Shown here one piece after another: positions 56,334 through 64,000 of a stretch of DNA of 64,000 nt. A program made the position numbers and the translations under genes. Every line of letters begins with the position of its first letter. The first letter of the stretch is position 1. Source of the DNA: Kordiimonadales bacterium IMCC3096 (GTDB lineage Bacteria; Pseudomonadota; Alphaproteobacteria; Minwuiales; Minwuiaceae); the NCBI GenBank assembly GCA_016865035.1, contig CP018227.1, positions 186,001 to 250,000 on the forward strand, read 5' to 3'. The notes beneath the pieces are model-generated. The model did not search any database and was not told the origin of the DNA. It was given only the letters and a program-made list of their open reading frames with translations.

Positions 56334-57152
56334 ATGAACCGGCATCCGGTGCGTGAGATCACCCGAGAGGAACAGGAAACGTTCTGGGCGGAAGGCGTCA
56401 TCTGCCTGCGCGGCATGTTCGATCCCGACTGGATCACGCGCATGGGTCAGGCGGTCGATGCCGCCATTGCCACCCCCGGCCCGATGGCGCTGAACCTGGA
56501 TCAGGGCAAGGACGGACGCTTCCACGGCGACAGCTTCGTCTGGACCTGGCAGGACGATTTCCGGGCCTTCGTCTTCGACAGTCCGGCCGCCGAGATCGCG
56601 CAGCAGGTGCTGGGCGCGCGGGAACGCGTGACGCTGTTCTTCGACACCCTGCTGGTGAAGGAACCGGGTTCCCAGGCCCTCACCCCCTGGCACCATGACC
56701 AGCCGTACTGGCCCATCGACGGCGAACAGGTCTGCACGGTCTGGACACCCTTCGATCCCGTGACGCGCGATTCAGGGGCGGTCGAATATCTCATCGGTTC
56801 GCACCGCTGGGGACGGCGTTTCCAGCCAAAGAGCTTCACCGGTGACAGCCGCTATGGCGATACCATGGAGCCTGTGCCGGACATCGAGGCGGAGCGGGAT
56901 CAGCATAGCTTCCGCAGTTTCGAGACGGAGCCGGGTGACTGTCTGGTGCATCACGGCCTGATCCTGCATTCGGCACCGGGCAACAGCCGGGTCGACCGGC
57001 GGCGGCGGGCGCTGGCGGCGCGGTTCTGTGGCGACGATTGCACCTACCGGCCGGAGGGCAGTTTCCAGCCCCTGATCCGCGATCCGGGCATCCCCTCCGG
57101 CGCGCCGCTGGAGTGTGACCTGTTTCCGCGCGTCTGGCCGCGCGCCGCATGA
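56334..57152 (+). CDS. Phytanoyl-CoA dioxygenase (PhyH) family protein, copy 1
   Basis: A 272-residue Fe(II)/2-oxoglutarate oxygenase-like protein. The iron motif HxD is in TPWHHDQPYWP, the distal histidine is probably in VHHGLILHSAPGNS, and RRALAARF carries the likely oxoglutarate arginine. The ATG at 56334 follows GGGGAGG. It shares fold and motif order with the next gene but only moderate sequence similarity. Substrate unknown. Confidence 0.87.
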   Translation: MNRHPVREITREEQETFWAEGVICLRGMFDPDWITRMGQAVDAAIATPGPMALNLDQGKDGRFHGDSFVWTWQDDFRAFVFDSPAAEIAQQVLGARERVTLFFDTLLVKEPGSQALTPWHHDQPYWPIDGEQVCTVWTPFDPVTRDSGAVEYLIGSHRWGRRFQPKSFTGDSRYGDTMEPVPDIEAERDQHSFRSFETEPGDCLVHHGLILHSAPGNSRVDRRRRALAARFCGDDCTYRPEGSFQPLIRDPGIPSGAPLECDLFPRVWPRAA

Positions 57153-57171
57153 AGACTTCAGGGAGCTGACC

Positions 57172-58014
57172 ATGGCGATGACCGACCTTCAGACAGAAAC
57201 ACCCCTGCCCGGCCCTCTGAGCGCGGCTGAGGTGCGGCATTATCAGGAACGTGGCTACGTCGTGCCCCAGGGATTCCGCATCGATCCTGACCGGCTTGAG
57301 CGGATGCGCGCGGATCTCGACCGGTTGATCGCCGACAATCCGCACCTGTCACCGGATGCCATGTTCTGCCCGCACATCCCTTCGCACGGACCACAGGCCC
57401 TGAAGGGGGCCGACACATGGATGGACCATGCCGCCATCCCCGAAGTGCTGGATGCCGTGGCGCAACTGATCGGCCCCGACATCCTGCTGTGGGGCACCAC
57501 GGTCTTTGGCAAACCGGCGCACTCCGGCAAGGAAACGCCCTGGCACCAGGACGGGCAGTACTGGCCCATCCGTCCCCTCGCCACCTGCTCCGTCTGGATC
57601 GCGATTGATCCGGCCACGTCGGAGAACGGGTGCCTGCGGGTGATCCCCGGCTCCCACCGGGACCAGCGCTTGCGTGGTCATGACCGCAACGACAGCGATG
57701 GCCTGACCCTGAACCAGCAACTGAAACCGGAAGAGTTCGACGAGGCGGAGGCGGTCGAGATCGAACTGGAGCCGGGGCAGATCTCGCTGCACGACGTCTA
57801 CATGGTGCATGGCTCCCGCCCCAACCGGTCCCCGCATCGCCGGGCGGGCTATGTGCTGCGCTTCATGCCCACCAGTTCCGTCTTCGACCGGCAGATCGGG
57901 GCCGAGATCGTGAAGCTGACAGGCGGTCAGGTCGATTTCGTCACCCGCCCCCTCTACCTGATGCGCGGGCAGGACATCAGCGGCCGGAACGACTTCTCGG
58001 TGGGCAAGCAATAG
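57172..58014 (+). CDS. Phytanoyl-CoA dioxygenase (PhyH) family protein, copy 2
   Basis: A 280-residue PhyH protein. TPWHQDGQYWPI supplies the HxD iron ligands, ISLHDVYMVHGSRPN the distal histidine, and RRAGYVLRFMP the probable arginine. AGGGAG lies just before the ATG at 57172. It follows copy 1 by 19 bases, so they form an operon, and its stop overlaps the ruvX start by one base. The two dioxygenases may act on related substrates. Confidence 0.9.
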   Translation: MAMTDLQTETPLPGPLSAAEVRHYQERGYVVPQGFRIDPDRLERMRADLDRLIADNPHLSPDAMFCPHIPSHGPQALKGADTWMDHAAIPEVLDAVAQLIGPDILLWGTTVFGKPAHSGKETPWHQDGQYWPIRPLATCSVWIAIDPATSENGCLRVIPGSHRDQRLRGHDRNDSDGLTLNQQLKPEEFDEAEAVEIELEPGQISLHDVYMVHGSRPNRSPHRRAGYVLRFMPTSSVFDRQIGAEIVKLTGGQVDFVTRPLYLMRGQDISGRNDFSVGKQ

Positions 58015-58466
58015 TGCTGCTGAAACCGGTCGAACTGCGCCAGCGTGCCACCGGCAAACGCCTGATCGGCCTGGATCCGGGAACCAAGACGATCGGCGTG
58101 GCGATCTGCGATTCCGCCCACATGGTGGCGACGCCACTGCAGGTGATCCGGCGCGGCAAGCAGGCAGCGGATTTCGCAGCCATCGAGAAGATCATCGACG
58201 AGACGGGAGCGGGCGGAATCGTGGTCGGCATGCCCCTGAACATGGATGGCACATCCGGTCCCAGGGCGCAGTCGGTCCGCGCCTTCCAGCGCAGTCTGGA
58301 GCGCGCGTTCGACCTGCCCATGGCCTTCATCGACGAACGGCTGTCCACAAGTGCCGTCGAGCGCAGCCTGATCAGCCAGGACGTTTCCCGCCGCCGCCGC
58401 GCCGAAGTCATCGACGCCCATGCCGCTGCCTATATCCTGCAGGGCGCGCTGGACCTGCGGGTCTGA
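58014..58466 (+). CDS. ruvX: Holliday junction resolvase-like protein (YqgF/RuvX)
   Basis: A 150-residue RNase H-fold protein. GLDPGTKTIGVAICD, GIVVGMPLNMDG, FIDERLST and DAHAAAYILQGALD are the family motifs with their acidic residues. It is implicated in 16S rRNA 5'-end maturation and may resolve junctions. The GTG at 58014 overlaps the stop of the PhyH gene, so a housekeeping enzyme is coupled to two dioxygenases here. Confidence 0.94.
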   Translation: MLLKPVELRQRATGKRLIGLDPGTKTIGVAICDSAHMVATPLQVIRRGKQAADFAAIEKIIDETGAGGIVVGMPLNMDGTSGPRAQSVRAFQRSLERAFDLPMAFIDERLSTSAVERSLISQDVSRRRRAEVIDAHAAAYILQGALDLRV

Positions 58467-58476
58467 CGCCAGCGGA

Positions 58477-59082
58477 TCAGCTGCTGCCGCCAGCCCGTGC
58501 CGAGGCGGCGATTGCCCTGACGGTGTCTTCATGCAGGGCGAAATAGTGCATCTTCGGCGCGAGATAGATCATCATGCGCAGCAGGCCATTCTGCTGGGTG
58601 CCGATAACGAGTCCCTTGGTCTCCAGCTGGGTCTTGGTCACCATGTCGAACTCGAAGGCAAAACCGGGACTGCTGAGAAACACCTGCGGACGCAGGTTCG
58701 TTGCTGTCACGATGGGGGCCTCGTAGACCTTCGCCAGGGTGGTCTCCACCAGTTCCATGACATCCGGTTCGGTCATGCCGACACGCCAGGTGGGCAGATC
58801 CTCGTTCACCTTCTTGTTCAGCGACTTCATGAACGGCTCGCCGTTCTCCACCCTGGAGAAGAAGAGCAACTGATTGATGCTGGGACCATCGACGGTCCAC
58901 ATGGCATCGATACCCTCGTTGCCGACGAACTGCTTCGAGACTGCGGCCCAGTCGCCGACAGCGGTCACGGTGACGCCTTCTCCCACCGGTACTGACTGCC
59001 CGGCACTGACGGCCGTGTAGGTCTCGCAGGCGGCAAGGCTGAGCAGCAGCAGCACCGAAGCCAGCAGGTTGCGCACTCTCAT
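58477..59082 (-). CDS. Lipoprotein of unknown function
   Basis: A 201-residue protein with an N-terminal signal and lipobox (LLLLSLAACET, lipidated Cys near 19). The mature part starts with YTAVSAGQSVPVGEGVTVTA and lacks a recognised enzyme motif. It lies four bases downstream of the M48 protease gene, so it is probably expressed with it and acts in the envelope. It converges on ruvX with a 10-base gap. Confidence 0.82.
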   Translation of the reverse strand: MRVRNLLASVLLLLSLAACETYTAVSAGQSVPVGEGVTVTAVGDWAAVSKQFVGNEGIDAMWTVDGPSINQLLFFSRVENGEPFMKSLNKKVNEDLPTWRVGMTEPDVMELVETTLAKVYEAPIVTATNLRPQVFLSSPGFAFEFDMVTKTQLETKGLVIGTQQNGLLRMMIYLAPKMHYFALHEDTVRAIAASARAGGSS

Positions 59083-59086
59083 GGTC

Positions 59087-60265
59087 TCAGGCTCCCACGT
59101 AGGATTGGATCATCAATCGGTCCTCGGCACCCGGGACCAGTTCAAGATAGCGCCGGAACGCTTCGGCGGCCTTGTCCTGCCTGCCGGCACGGCGGTGCAG
59201 GATGCCGATGCCGCGCCAGGCGGGACCGTGCAGTTCGTCGAGTTCCAGCGCCCGGCCATAGGCATTCATCGCCCGACCGGAATCGATGCCGTCATTGCGG
59301 GAGCGGTAGACCTCGCCCTCGTAGTAGAAGGGATCGGCATCGCCCGGATTGGCCACCTTCATCCGCTCGATGATGACCAGGGTGCGGCTGTACTGCTGCA
59401 GCCGCAGCTCGTCCTGCATCATCATGTCCCGGAAGGCCCGGGCCTGGGCCAGATAGCGGTCTTCCCCGACAATGCGCTTTCCGCCAGGAAAGGCCGCCGC
59501 CTGCAGCGCCAGCGCCTGGGCACGGTCGGCCGGAGCCGGATGGCTGGCGAAGAACACGTCCCTCTGCCGCTCCTGGTCCCGCTTTTCCTCCGCCGTAAGT
59601 CCGGCGTCGCGTTCCTCGATCAGGCCACGCCAGATTTCCGATGCCTGGACCGGGTCGTAGCCCGCATTCACCATCAGCTCCAGACCGATACCGTCCGCCT
59701 CCCGCTCCTGCTCTCGCGAGAAGGCAAAGATGTTGGCCAGTGCCACCAGACCCGGCAGGTTGGCGAGCGCACCGCCGCCCGCCGCGGCAATGGCGATGCC
59801 CAGAAAGGCAGCCACCGTGGAACTGTCCCGGATCTGTTCGAAACGCTGCAGCGAATGGCGCTTCAGATAGTGGCCGATCTCGTGCCCGATGACGGCCGCA
59901 AGCTGCGCCTCGTTCTGACAGCGCAGCATCAGCCCTGACCAGACCTGCATCATGCCATTCGGCGCCATGTTGGCGTTGAAGAAGGGTGTGCGCACCAGAT
60001 AGACGCGCATGTCGGCGCAATGCCTGCCCGCCAGACGGCAGGCAATGTCGCTGACGTAGCGGTTCAGTTCCTCATCCGTCATGCGCAGGGGCGAGAATTT
60101 CAGGTCGGCCTCTGCCCTGTTGAAGATGTCCCAGAGTCCCCCCTCGACGCTGTCCAGCGTCGGCGCATGGCCCGCCTGGATCCGGGATCCGCCGCCCTGG
60201 CTGACGCATCCGGTCAGTGCCGTGGCGGCACATCCGCACAACAGGTGCCTGCGCGTGAAGTCCAT
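59087..60265 (-). CDS. M48 family metalloprotease lipoprotein with TPR-like C-terminus
   Basis: A 392-residue protein. The signal RRHLLCGCAATALTGC ends at a lipobox, so it is likely a periplasm-facing lipoprotein. The zinc motif HEIGH is near 138-142 with a third ligand in EREADGIGLELM. The C-terminal 100 residues carry TPR-like repeats (AMNAYGRALELDELHGPAWRGIG). Similar proteins (BepA type) act on outer membrane assembly. The start at 60265 has no strong ribosome site but fits the signal. Confidence 0.9.
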   Translation of the reverse strand: MDFTRRHLLCGCAATALTGCVSQGGGSRIQAGHAPTLDSVEGGLWDIFNRAEADLKFSPLRMTDEELNRYVSDIACRLAGRHCADMRVYLVRTPFFNANMAPNGMMQVWSGLMLRCQNEAQLAAVIGHEIGHYLKRHSLQRFEQIRDSSTVAAFLGIAIAAAGGGALANLPGLVALANIFAFSREQEREADGIGLELMVNAGYDPVQASEIWRGLIEERDAGLTAEEKRDQERQRDVFFASHPAPADRAQALALQAAAFPGGKRIVGEDRYLAQARAFRDMMMQDELRLQQYSRTLVIIERMKVANPGDADPFYYEGEVYRSRNDGIDSGRAMNAYGRALELDELHGPAWRGIGILHRRAGRQDKAAEAFRRYLELVPGAEDRLMIQSYVGA

Positions 60266-60272
60266 GGCAGGA

Positions 60273-60674
60273 TCAGCCGTTCGGAAGGGTGCTGAACAGG
60301 CTGCGCACCGATTCCTCGGCAGCCTGCTCTGTGCGGAGATCACCTGAACCCCTGGCGATCGTTCCGAACCAGGCGATCTGCCCGGTATTCAGGTCCACAA
60401 GCGAGGCATAGCCGATCTGGGTTCCACCCTGGATGCCGACCCCGAGCAGTGCCAGCGCGATGCCCAGCGCAACACGCCCCCCGGACGAGTAGCTGTCCTC
60501 CATAAAGATGAACAGGCCGTAGCGGGCCCCCGTGGCGTCCGCAACCGTGCGCACATCCTTGCCGATGGACCAGTCGAACCGGCCCTGCTTGGTCGGCGGC
60601 CGCCGCTGCGGGATACGGGCCTGATAGAAGACCTCGCCTCCGACCACGCTGTGCAGCTTCACAAGCTGGTTCAC
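60273..60674 (-). CDS. Downstream part of an amber-split lipoprotein frame
   Basis: A 133-residue ORF from GTG at 60674. It lacks a signal peptide and begins immediately after a TAG (60680-60678) in the same frame as the upstream lipoprotein piece; only one codon (CTG) separates stop and GTG. The sequence reads smoothly across the stop (...STLPLDQQ, then LVNQLVKLHSVV). It contains DWSIGKDVRTVADATGARYG and a glycine-rich hydrophobic part. It is likely the C-terminal half of one protein. It lies 7 bases before the M48 gene. Confidence 0.65.
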   Translation of the reverse strand: MNQLVKLHSVVGGEVFYQARIPQRRPPTKQGRFDWSIGKDVRTVADATGARYGLFIFMEDSYSSGGRVALGIALALLGVGIQGGTQIGYASLVDLNTGQIAWFGTIARGSGDLRTEQAAEESVRSLFSTLPNG

Positions 60675-60677
60675 CAG

Positions 60678-60977
60678 CTACTGCTGGTCCAGCGGCAAGG
60701 TGCTCGCATCGAACTCGACGAGTTGAAGCTGCTTCTCCGACTGGATCAGGTTGATGGCGCGACGCACATGCAGTTCCGCGTCCTTCGTCCATTCGGCCTT
60801 CGGCTCCCTGACACCACCGGCGGTGAGCTGGTAGAGCTGCAGCTCAAGCGGCATCAGGGCAATGCGGGTATCGCCAGGCCGCAGATCGGGGCGCACCTGT
60901 GCGACCTGGCTCGTCGTCTGGCATGCGGCAAGTGCCAGCGCCAAACACGACACGAGCGCGAATCTGATCATTTTCAT
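60678..60977 (-). CDS. N-terminal part of an amber-split lipoprotein
   Basis: From the ATG at 60977, with GAGGGG 7 bases before, it encodes a signal peptide and lipobox (LALALAACQTT). The following segment RIALMPLELQLYQLTAGGVREP leads to a TAG at 60680-60678 after DQQ. The frame continues open beyond it for another 133 codons. CAG to TAG is one base change, so a nonsense mutation, a sequencing error or readthrough are all possible. Total intact product would be about 234 residues. No function recognised. Confidence 0.65.
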   Translation of the reverse strand: MKMIRFALVSCLALALAACQTTSQVAQVRPDLRPGDTRIALMPLELQLYQLTAGGVREPKAEWTKDAELHVRRAINLIQSEKQLQLVEFDASTLPLDQQ

Positions 60978-61078
60978 GCTAATCCCCTCACACGACCCTA
61001 CGGTGTTGGATAGCAATGCACGTATTCGTAGGCAATACGGAACTTGATCCCGAATAAGACGTCAGGACCCTTCCGGAA

Positions 61079-61981
61079 ATGAACTCAGCAACGGTACTCG
61101 CAGGATCGTCCGAAACGCCGCTCTGGCTGCATCATCCCCAGCGCGCGACGGGGGCCCCGCATTCCGAACGGGATGACCTGCCGCCAGCGGCGGTTGCTGC
61201 CATCAATGCCGATGAGACGGAGCCGCGTTTCACCCGATTTGACGGTGCTGACGTCCTGATCCTGCGCGGCGTGAACCTGAACGAGAACCGCCGTCCCGAG
61301 GACATGGTCTCGTTGCGGGTCGCGGTGACGGAGGACCGGATCGAGTCCGTGGCGCTGCAGCGCGTCCGGGCGGTCGAGGACACGGCGGAACTGGCCCGGG
61401 CGGCGGGCGCCGCCGCACGGCCGGGCATGATCGTCACCCATCTGGTCGCCAATCTGACCAGCCGGGTCAAGGACTCGCTGGTGCACCTCAACCACCAGCT
61501 TGCGGACCTTGAGGACATTCTGGAGGCGCCGGGACCAAATCCCTCCGCGCAGGAACTGTCCCAACTGCGCCGGCAGGCGATCTGGCTGCACCGGTTCTCC
61601 GTGCCACAGGCTGACGCGCTGGAGGCTGTTCTGGCCGCGGAACCGGCGTGGCTCAAGGCATCGGACCTGATCGACCTGCGGGAACACTGGCACGCGACCC
61701 GGCGCAACGTGGCGGCACTGGAGGCCATTCGGGACCACAGCCGCCTGATCCAGGACCGGATCGACCAGGCCACGGCAGAGGCGAGCCAGCGCGCGACCTA
61801 TATCCTGACCATTATCGCGGGCATCTTCCTGCCGCTGAACCTGGTGGCCGCGCTGCTGGGTGCCAACGTCGGCGGGGTTCCCTGGTCGGGGGATGGCAAC
61901 GGCTTCACCTACCTGCTCGCCGGGTCAGCCGTGCTGACCGTCGTGCAGCTGCTGATCCTGCGCCGCCTGAAATGGATCTGA
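61079..61981 (+). CDS. zntB: CorA-family transporter, ZntB-like
   Basis: A 300-residue protein. A long cytosolic helical domain (about 1-240) precedes two C-terminal transmembrane helices (about 240-260 and 275-292). The pore signature between them, GMN in CorA, reads GANVGGVPW here, close to the GxNVGG of ZntB zinc transporters. It probably moves Zn2+ or a related metal. It has no strong ribosome site. It faces divergently from the amber-split lipoprotein gene. Confidence 0.85.
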   Translation: MNSATVLAGSSETPLWLHHPQRATGAPHSERDDLPPAAVAAINADETEPRFTRFDGADVLILRGVNLNENRRPEDMVSLRVAVTEDRIESVALQRVRAVEDTAELARAAGAAARPGMIVTHLVANLTSRVKDSLVHLNHQLADLEDILEAPGPNPSAQELSQLRRQAIWLHRFSVPQADALEAVLAAEPAWLKASDLIDLREHWHATRRNVAALEAIRDHSRLIQDRIDQATAEASQRATYILTIIAGIFLPLNLVAALLGANVGGVPWSGDGNGFTYLLAGSAVLTVVQLLILRRLKWI

Positions 61982-62008
61982 TCTGCGCGGCGCCGTGACC
62001 CTGAGGGC

Positions 62009-64000
62009 TTACGTCGCCGTACGTTCCGCAGCCACCTTCTCGATCGTGGCCTTCAGGTCCGGATTGTCCGCGAGCAGCTTCTGGAATGCCGCACGCTCCA
62101 GCACCAGCAGGTCACAGAAGCCCTCCGCGAAGACATCCGCGTTGCGGGGCGCATCCTTCAGCAGCGCCAGCTCGCCGAAGAACTGCCCGGAACCGAGGAT
62201 CACAGGCTCCGGCGCAATGTCCACCCGGATGGCCCCCGAGGACACGAAGAACATCGCCGTCCCGGCATCGCCCTTGCGGACAACGGCTTCGCCCGGCAGG
62301 ACAAGCTGGGGCTTCAGCAGGGCAGTGATCGTCTGGATACGCTCCTGCGACAGGCTTTCGAACAGCGGCACACTGGCGACCAGTTCCGCCGGATCGAGCC
62401 CGAGGTCGAGGGGCGGGCGCTCGCCCAGCATGGCGTAGCGTTCTTCCAGATCGCCCTGCAGACTGGCATGGATCTCCGCGCCGATGACCGCTTCCTCATG
62501 CAGGCGGTCGTAATCCTGGCGTTCCTGACGCAGCGCGACACGCTCCAGATAGCGGCGCTGCAACTGCCGGGCATAATCAGGATACTGCAGCCGGACCGCC
62601 GTCAGGGCTGCCATGGTCTTCTCCAGCCGCGCGTCCAGCATCTCGCAGAGGCGGGCCGAAACATCAGCCCCCACCAGCGCCTCGATGTCCCCGATACCAT
62701 CCGTGCGAACCTCGGCCAGCACGGCCCGCATGGTCCGCAGCCGTTCCATCCTGTCGGCGAAGCGTCGCGCAAGTGGCTCGGCGAACCCGAACCGGCGCTG
62801 TAACCTCAGTGCCAGCAGGAAGGACCTGTTGAACCCGAGCACCCTGTCACAGGCGCGGGCATAGCCTTCGAGCCCGCCATGCTTGGTCGCATCCAGCATC
62901 TCGTCATTCATTGCCAGCAGGGATCGCGCAATGGCGGACGACAGGTAGCCCTGTGCATAATGGCGCAGGAAACCCCGCCGTTCCTGACCGAGTGTTGCCA
63001 TCAGCGCGACCTTCATCCAGTCGTCCGGCGTCAGCACGCCCTCGTTGGCCGCATCCGCCCGCGCCTCGGCGACGCGCTTCGCATAGATCGCCGATACCTC
63101 TTCCGCCACTTCGCCGGGGATCTTCTGGTTCTCCGCGACCTGCCCGATCCTGCCCTGAATACCGTCGAGGGCTGTCGCGATCGCGCGGTTGCGAATGGTG
63201 ACATCCGCGGGCGAGAGCTTGTCGAGGCCGAATGCCTTCATGACCGCACCAACGGTCGTGGCATTGACGAACAGGGTGAACAGGACGAACGCGCAGACCA
63301 GCGCCACGACGAATTCGCGGATGTCCTGCGGGATGGACTCGTTCTCCCAGATCGCCAGGGCCAGGGCCAGCGAGACCGCGCCGCGCAGGCCACCCCACCA
63401 CATCACCGTCCTGAACCCGAGACTGACATTGGCCGCAACGCCGACACTGCTCAGGATCGGCAGCAGGCCATGGGTCAGAAGTCCACGCGCGATGAAGGCC
63501 GAGGCCAGCAGGACGGCGAGAGTCAGCCACATGCCGCCGTTGAAGACGGACAGGATCGACGGCACCGCAAGTCCGACCAGCACGAAGATCAGGGAATTGG
63601 CCCAGAAGCCGAGGTTCTCCCAGGTTTCCTGCAGCAGGTGCCAGCCATTGGCCGACATTCCTGTCCGCCCCATGGAGCCCATGACCAGTGCCGCAGTGAC
63701 CACCGCCATGACGCCGGAAACGTGCAGGTAATGCTCCGCCACCAGAAACGAGAGATAGGCCAGCGAGACCGTCAGCGTCACCTCGACCAGGGCCACGCCC
63801 CCCATGCGCCCGATCAGCCAGACGAACCCGCGGGCCATGATGAAACCGACGATGATGCCGCCGAAGAACACCTTCATGAAGCCCAGACCGCCGCCGATCA
63901 GGTCCGCCTCCACATTGCCGATGATCATGGCGGCCAGGATGTTGAACAGCACGATGGCGGTGGCGTCATTGAACAGGCTCTCGCCCTCCACCAGCACCGC
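62009..64000 (-). CDS. CPA1-type Na+/H+ antiporter with cyclic-nucleotide-binding domain (partial)
   Basis: At least 663 residues, cut off at the window edge; the true N-terminus is beyond 64000. The first visible part AVLVEGESLFNDATAIVLF is the ion-binding CPA1 motif, followed by about eight hydrophobic helices to about residue 250. A long cytosolic helical region follows, then a cyclic-nucleotide-binding domain at about 540-650 (GSGQFFGELALLKDAPRNA with the phosphate-binding loop). cAMP or another nucleotide would modulate antiport; two class III cyclases are in the window. Confidence 0.92.
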   Translation of the reverse strand, partial: AVLVEGESLFNDATAIVLFNILAAMIIGNVEADLIGGGLGFMKVFFGGIIVGFIMARGFVWLIGRMGGVALVEVTLTVSLAYLSFLVAEHYLHVSGVMAVVTAALVMGSMGRTGMSANGWHLLQETWENLGFWANSLIFVLVGLAVPSILSVFNGGMWLTLAVLLASAFIARGLLTHGLLPILSSVGVAANVSLGFRTVMWWGGLRGAVSLALALAIWENESIPQDIREFVVALVCAFVLFTLFVNATTVGAVMKAFGLDKLSPADVTIRNRAIATALDGIQGRIGQVAENQKIPGEVAEEVSAIYAKRVAEARADAANEGVLTPDDWMKVALMATLGQERRGFLRHYAQGYLSSAIARSLLAMNDEMLDATKHGGLEGYARACDRVLGFNRSFLLALRLQRRFGFAEPLARRFADRMERLRTMRAVLAEVRTDGIGDIEALVGADVSARLCEMLDARLEKTMAALTAVRLQYPDYARQLQRRYLERVALRQERQDYDRLHEEAVIGAEIHASLQGDLEERYAMLGERPPLDLGLDPAELVASVPLFESLSQERIQTITALLKPQLVLPGEAVVRKGDAGTAMFFVSSGAIRVDIAPEPVILGSGQFFGELALLKDAPRNADVFAEGFCDLLVLERAAFQKLLADNPDLKATIEKVAAERTAT

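Overview
The window looks like part of a free-living alphaproteobacterial chromosome, most like a Rhodospirillales-type organism. It is GC-rich. It has the alphaproteobacterial core order pdxJ-acpS-lepB-rnc-era, an rplM-rpsI pair, a split pntAA/pntAB/pntB transhydrogenase beside a small aa3 oxidase subunit IV, and families common in this class (PAS_5-type sensor, RHH_4-type protein, DUF1194). No insertion sequence, prophage or CRISPR array was seen. Genus cannot be assigned from the sequence alone.

Layout. 1-1.3 kb: N-terminus of an exported protein, a rhodanese, a PCMT-family methyltransferase, tRNA-Cys. 1.4-5.7 kb: MATE and MFS transporters and a translationally coupled VWA/DUF2834/VOC string. 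5.7-8.8 kb: proton-translocating transhydrogenase and a 42-residue oxidase subunit. 9-13.5 kb: CHASE2 adenylate cyclase, a small exported protein, NAD kinase and an unknown partner. 13.5-14.7 kb: rplM-rpsI with promoter and terminator. 14.7-18.8 kb: accessory stretch with two tandem paralogues of unknown function, an alkylsulfatase-like protein lacking its metal ligands, a TauD-type dioxygenase and a PAS protein. 19-24 kb: PadR regulator and RND efflux pair. 24-31.5 kb: fmt, def, pirin, a Sel1/RHH pair, era, rnc, lepB, acpS, pdxJ. 31.5-34.5 kb: XRE regulator, small membrane protein, second adenylate cyclase, 63-residue orphan. 34.7-45 kb: P450-SDR operon, GST and aldehyde dehydrogenase, and a complete dipeptide-type ABC importer. 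45.3-53.2 kb: one-carbon block (fused FdsG-FdsB, CpxP-like protein, FdsA, Fhs), then an ACR3 arsenite exporter preceded by a strong RNA hairpin. 53.3-58.5 kb: pobA-pcaD-pcaC, a 4-hydroxybenzoyl-CoA-type thioesterase, two PhyH dioxygenases, ruvX. 58.5-61 kb: envelope lipoproteins and an M48 protease, including a lipoprotein frame cut by an in-frame amber codon. 61-64 kb: CorA/ZntB transporter and the C-terminal part of a CPA1 antiporter with a cyclic-nucleotide domain.

How genes fit together. Formate is oxidised by FdsGBA to make NADH or activated by Fhs for folate metabolism, and PntAB can convert NADH to NADPH. The aromatic block can release 4-hydroxybenzoate from its CoA ester, hydroxylate it with PobA and finish part of the protocatechuate branch; pcaGH and pcaB are not here. 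The P450/SDR/GST/ALDH/ABC group looks like uptake and oxidation of an unidentified organic substrate. The most unusual signals are the hairpin over the arsE/ACR3-type exporter ribosome site, the metal-site-less alkylsulfatase-like protein, the amber-split lipoprotein, the FdsG-FdsB fusion with an embedded CpxP-like gene, and the tandem paralogues at 14.7-15.8 kb.
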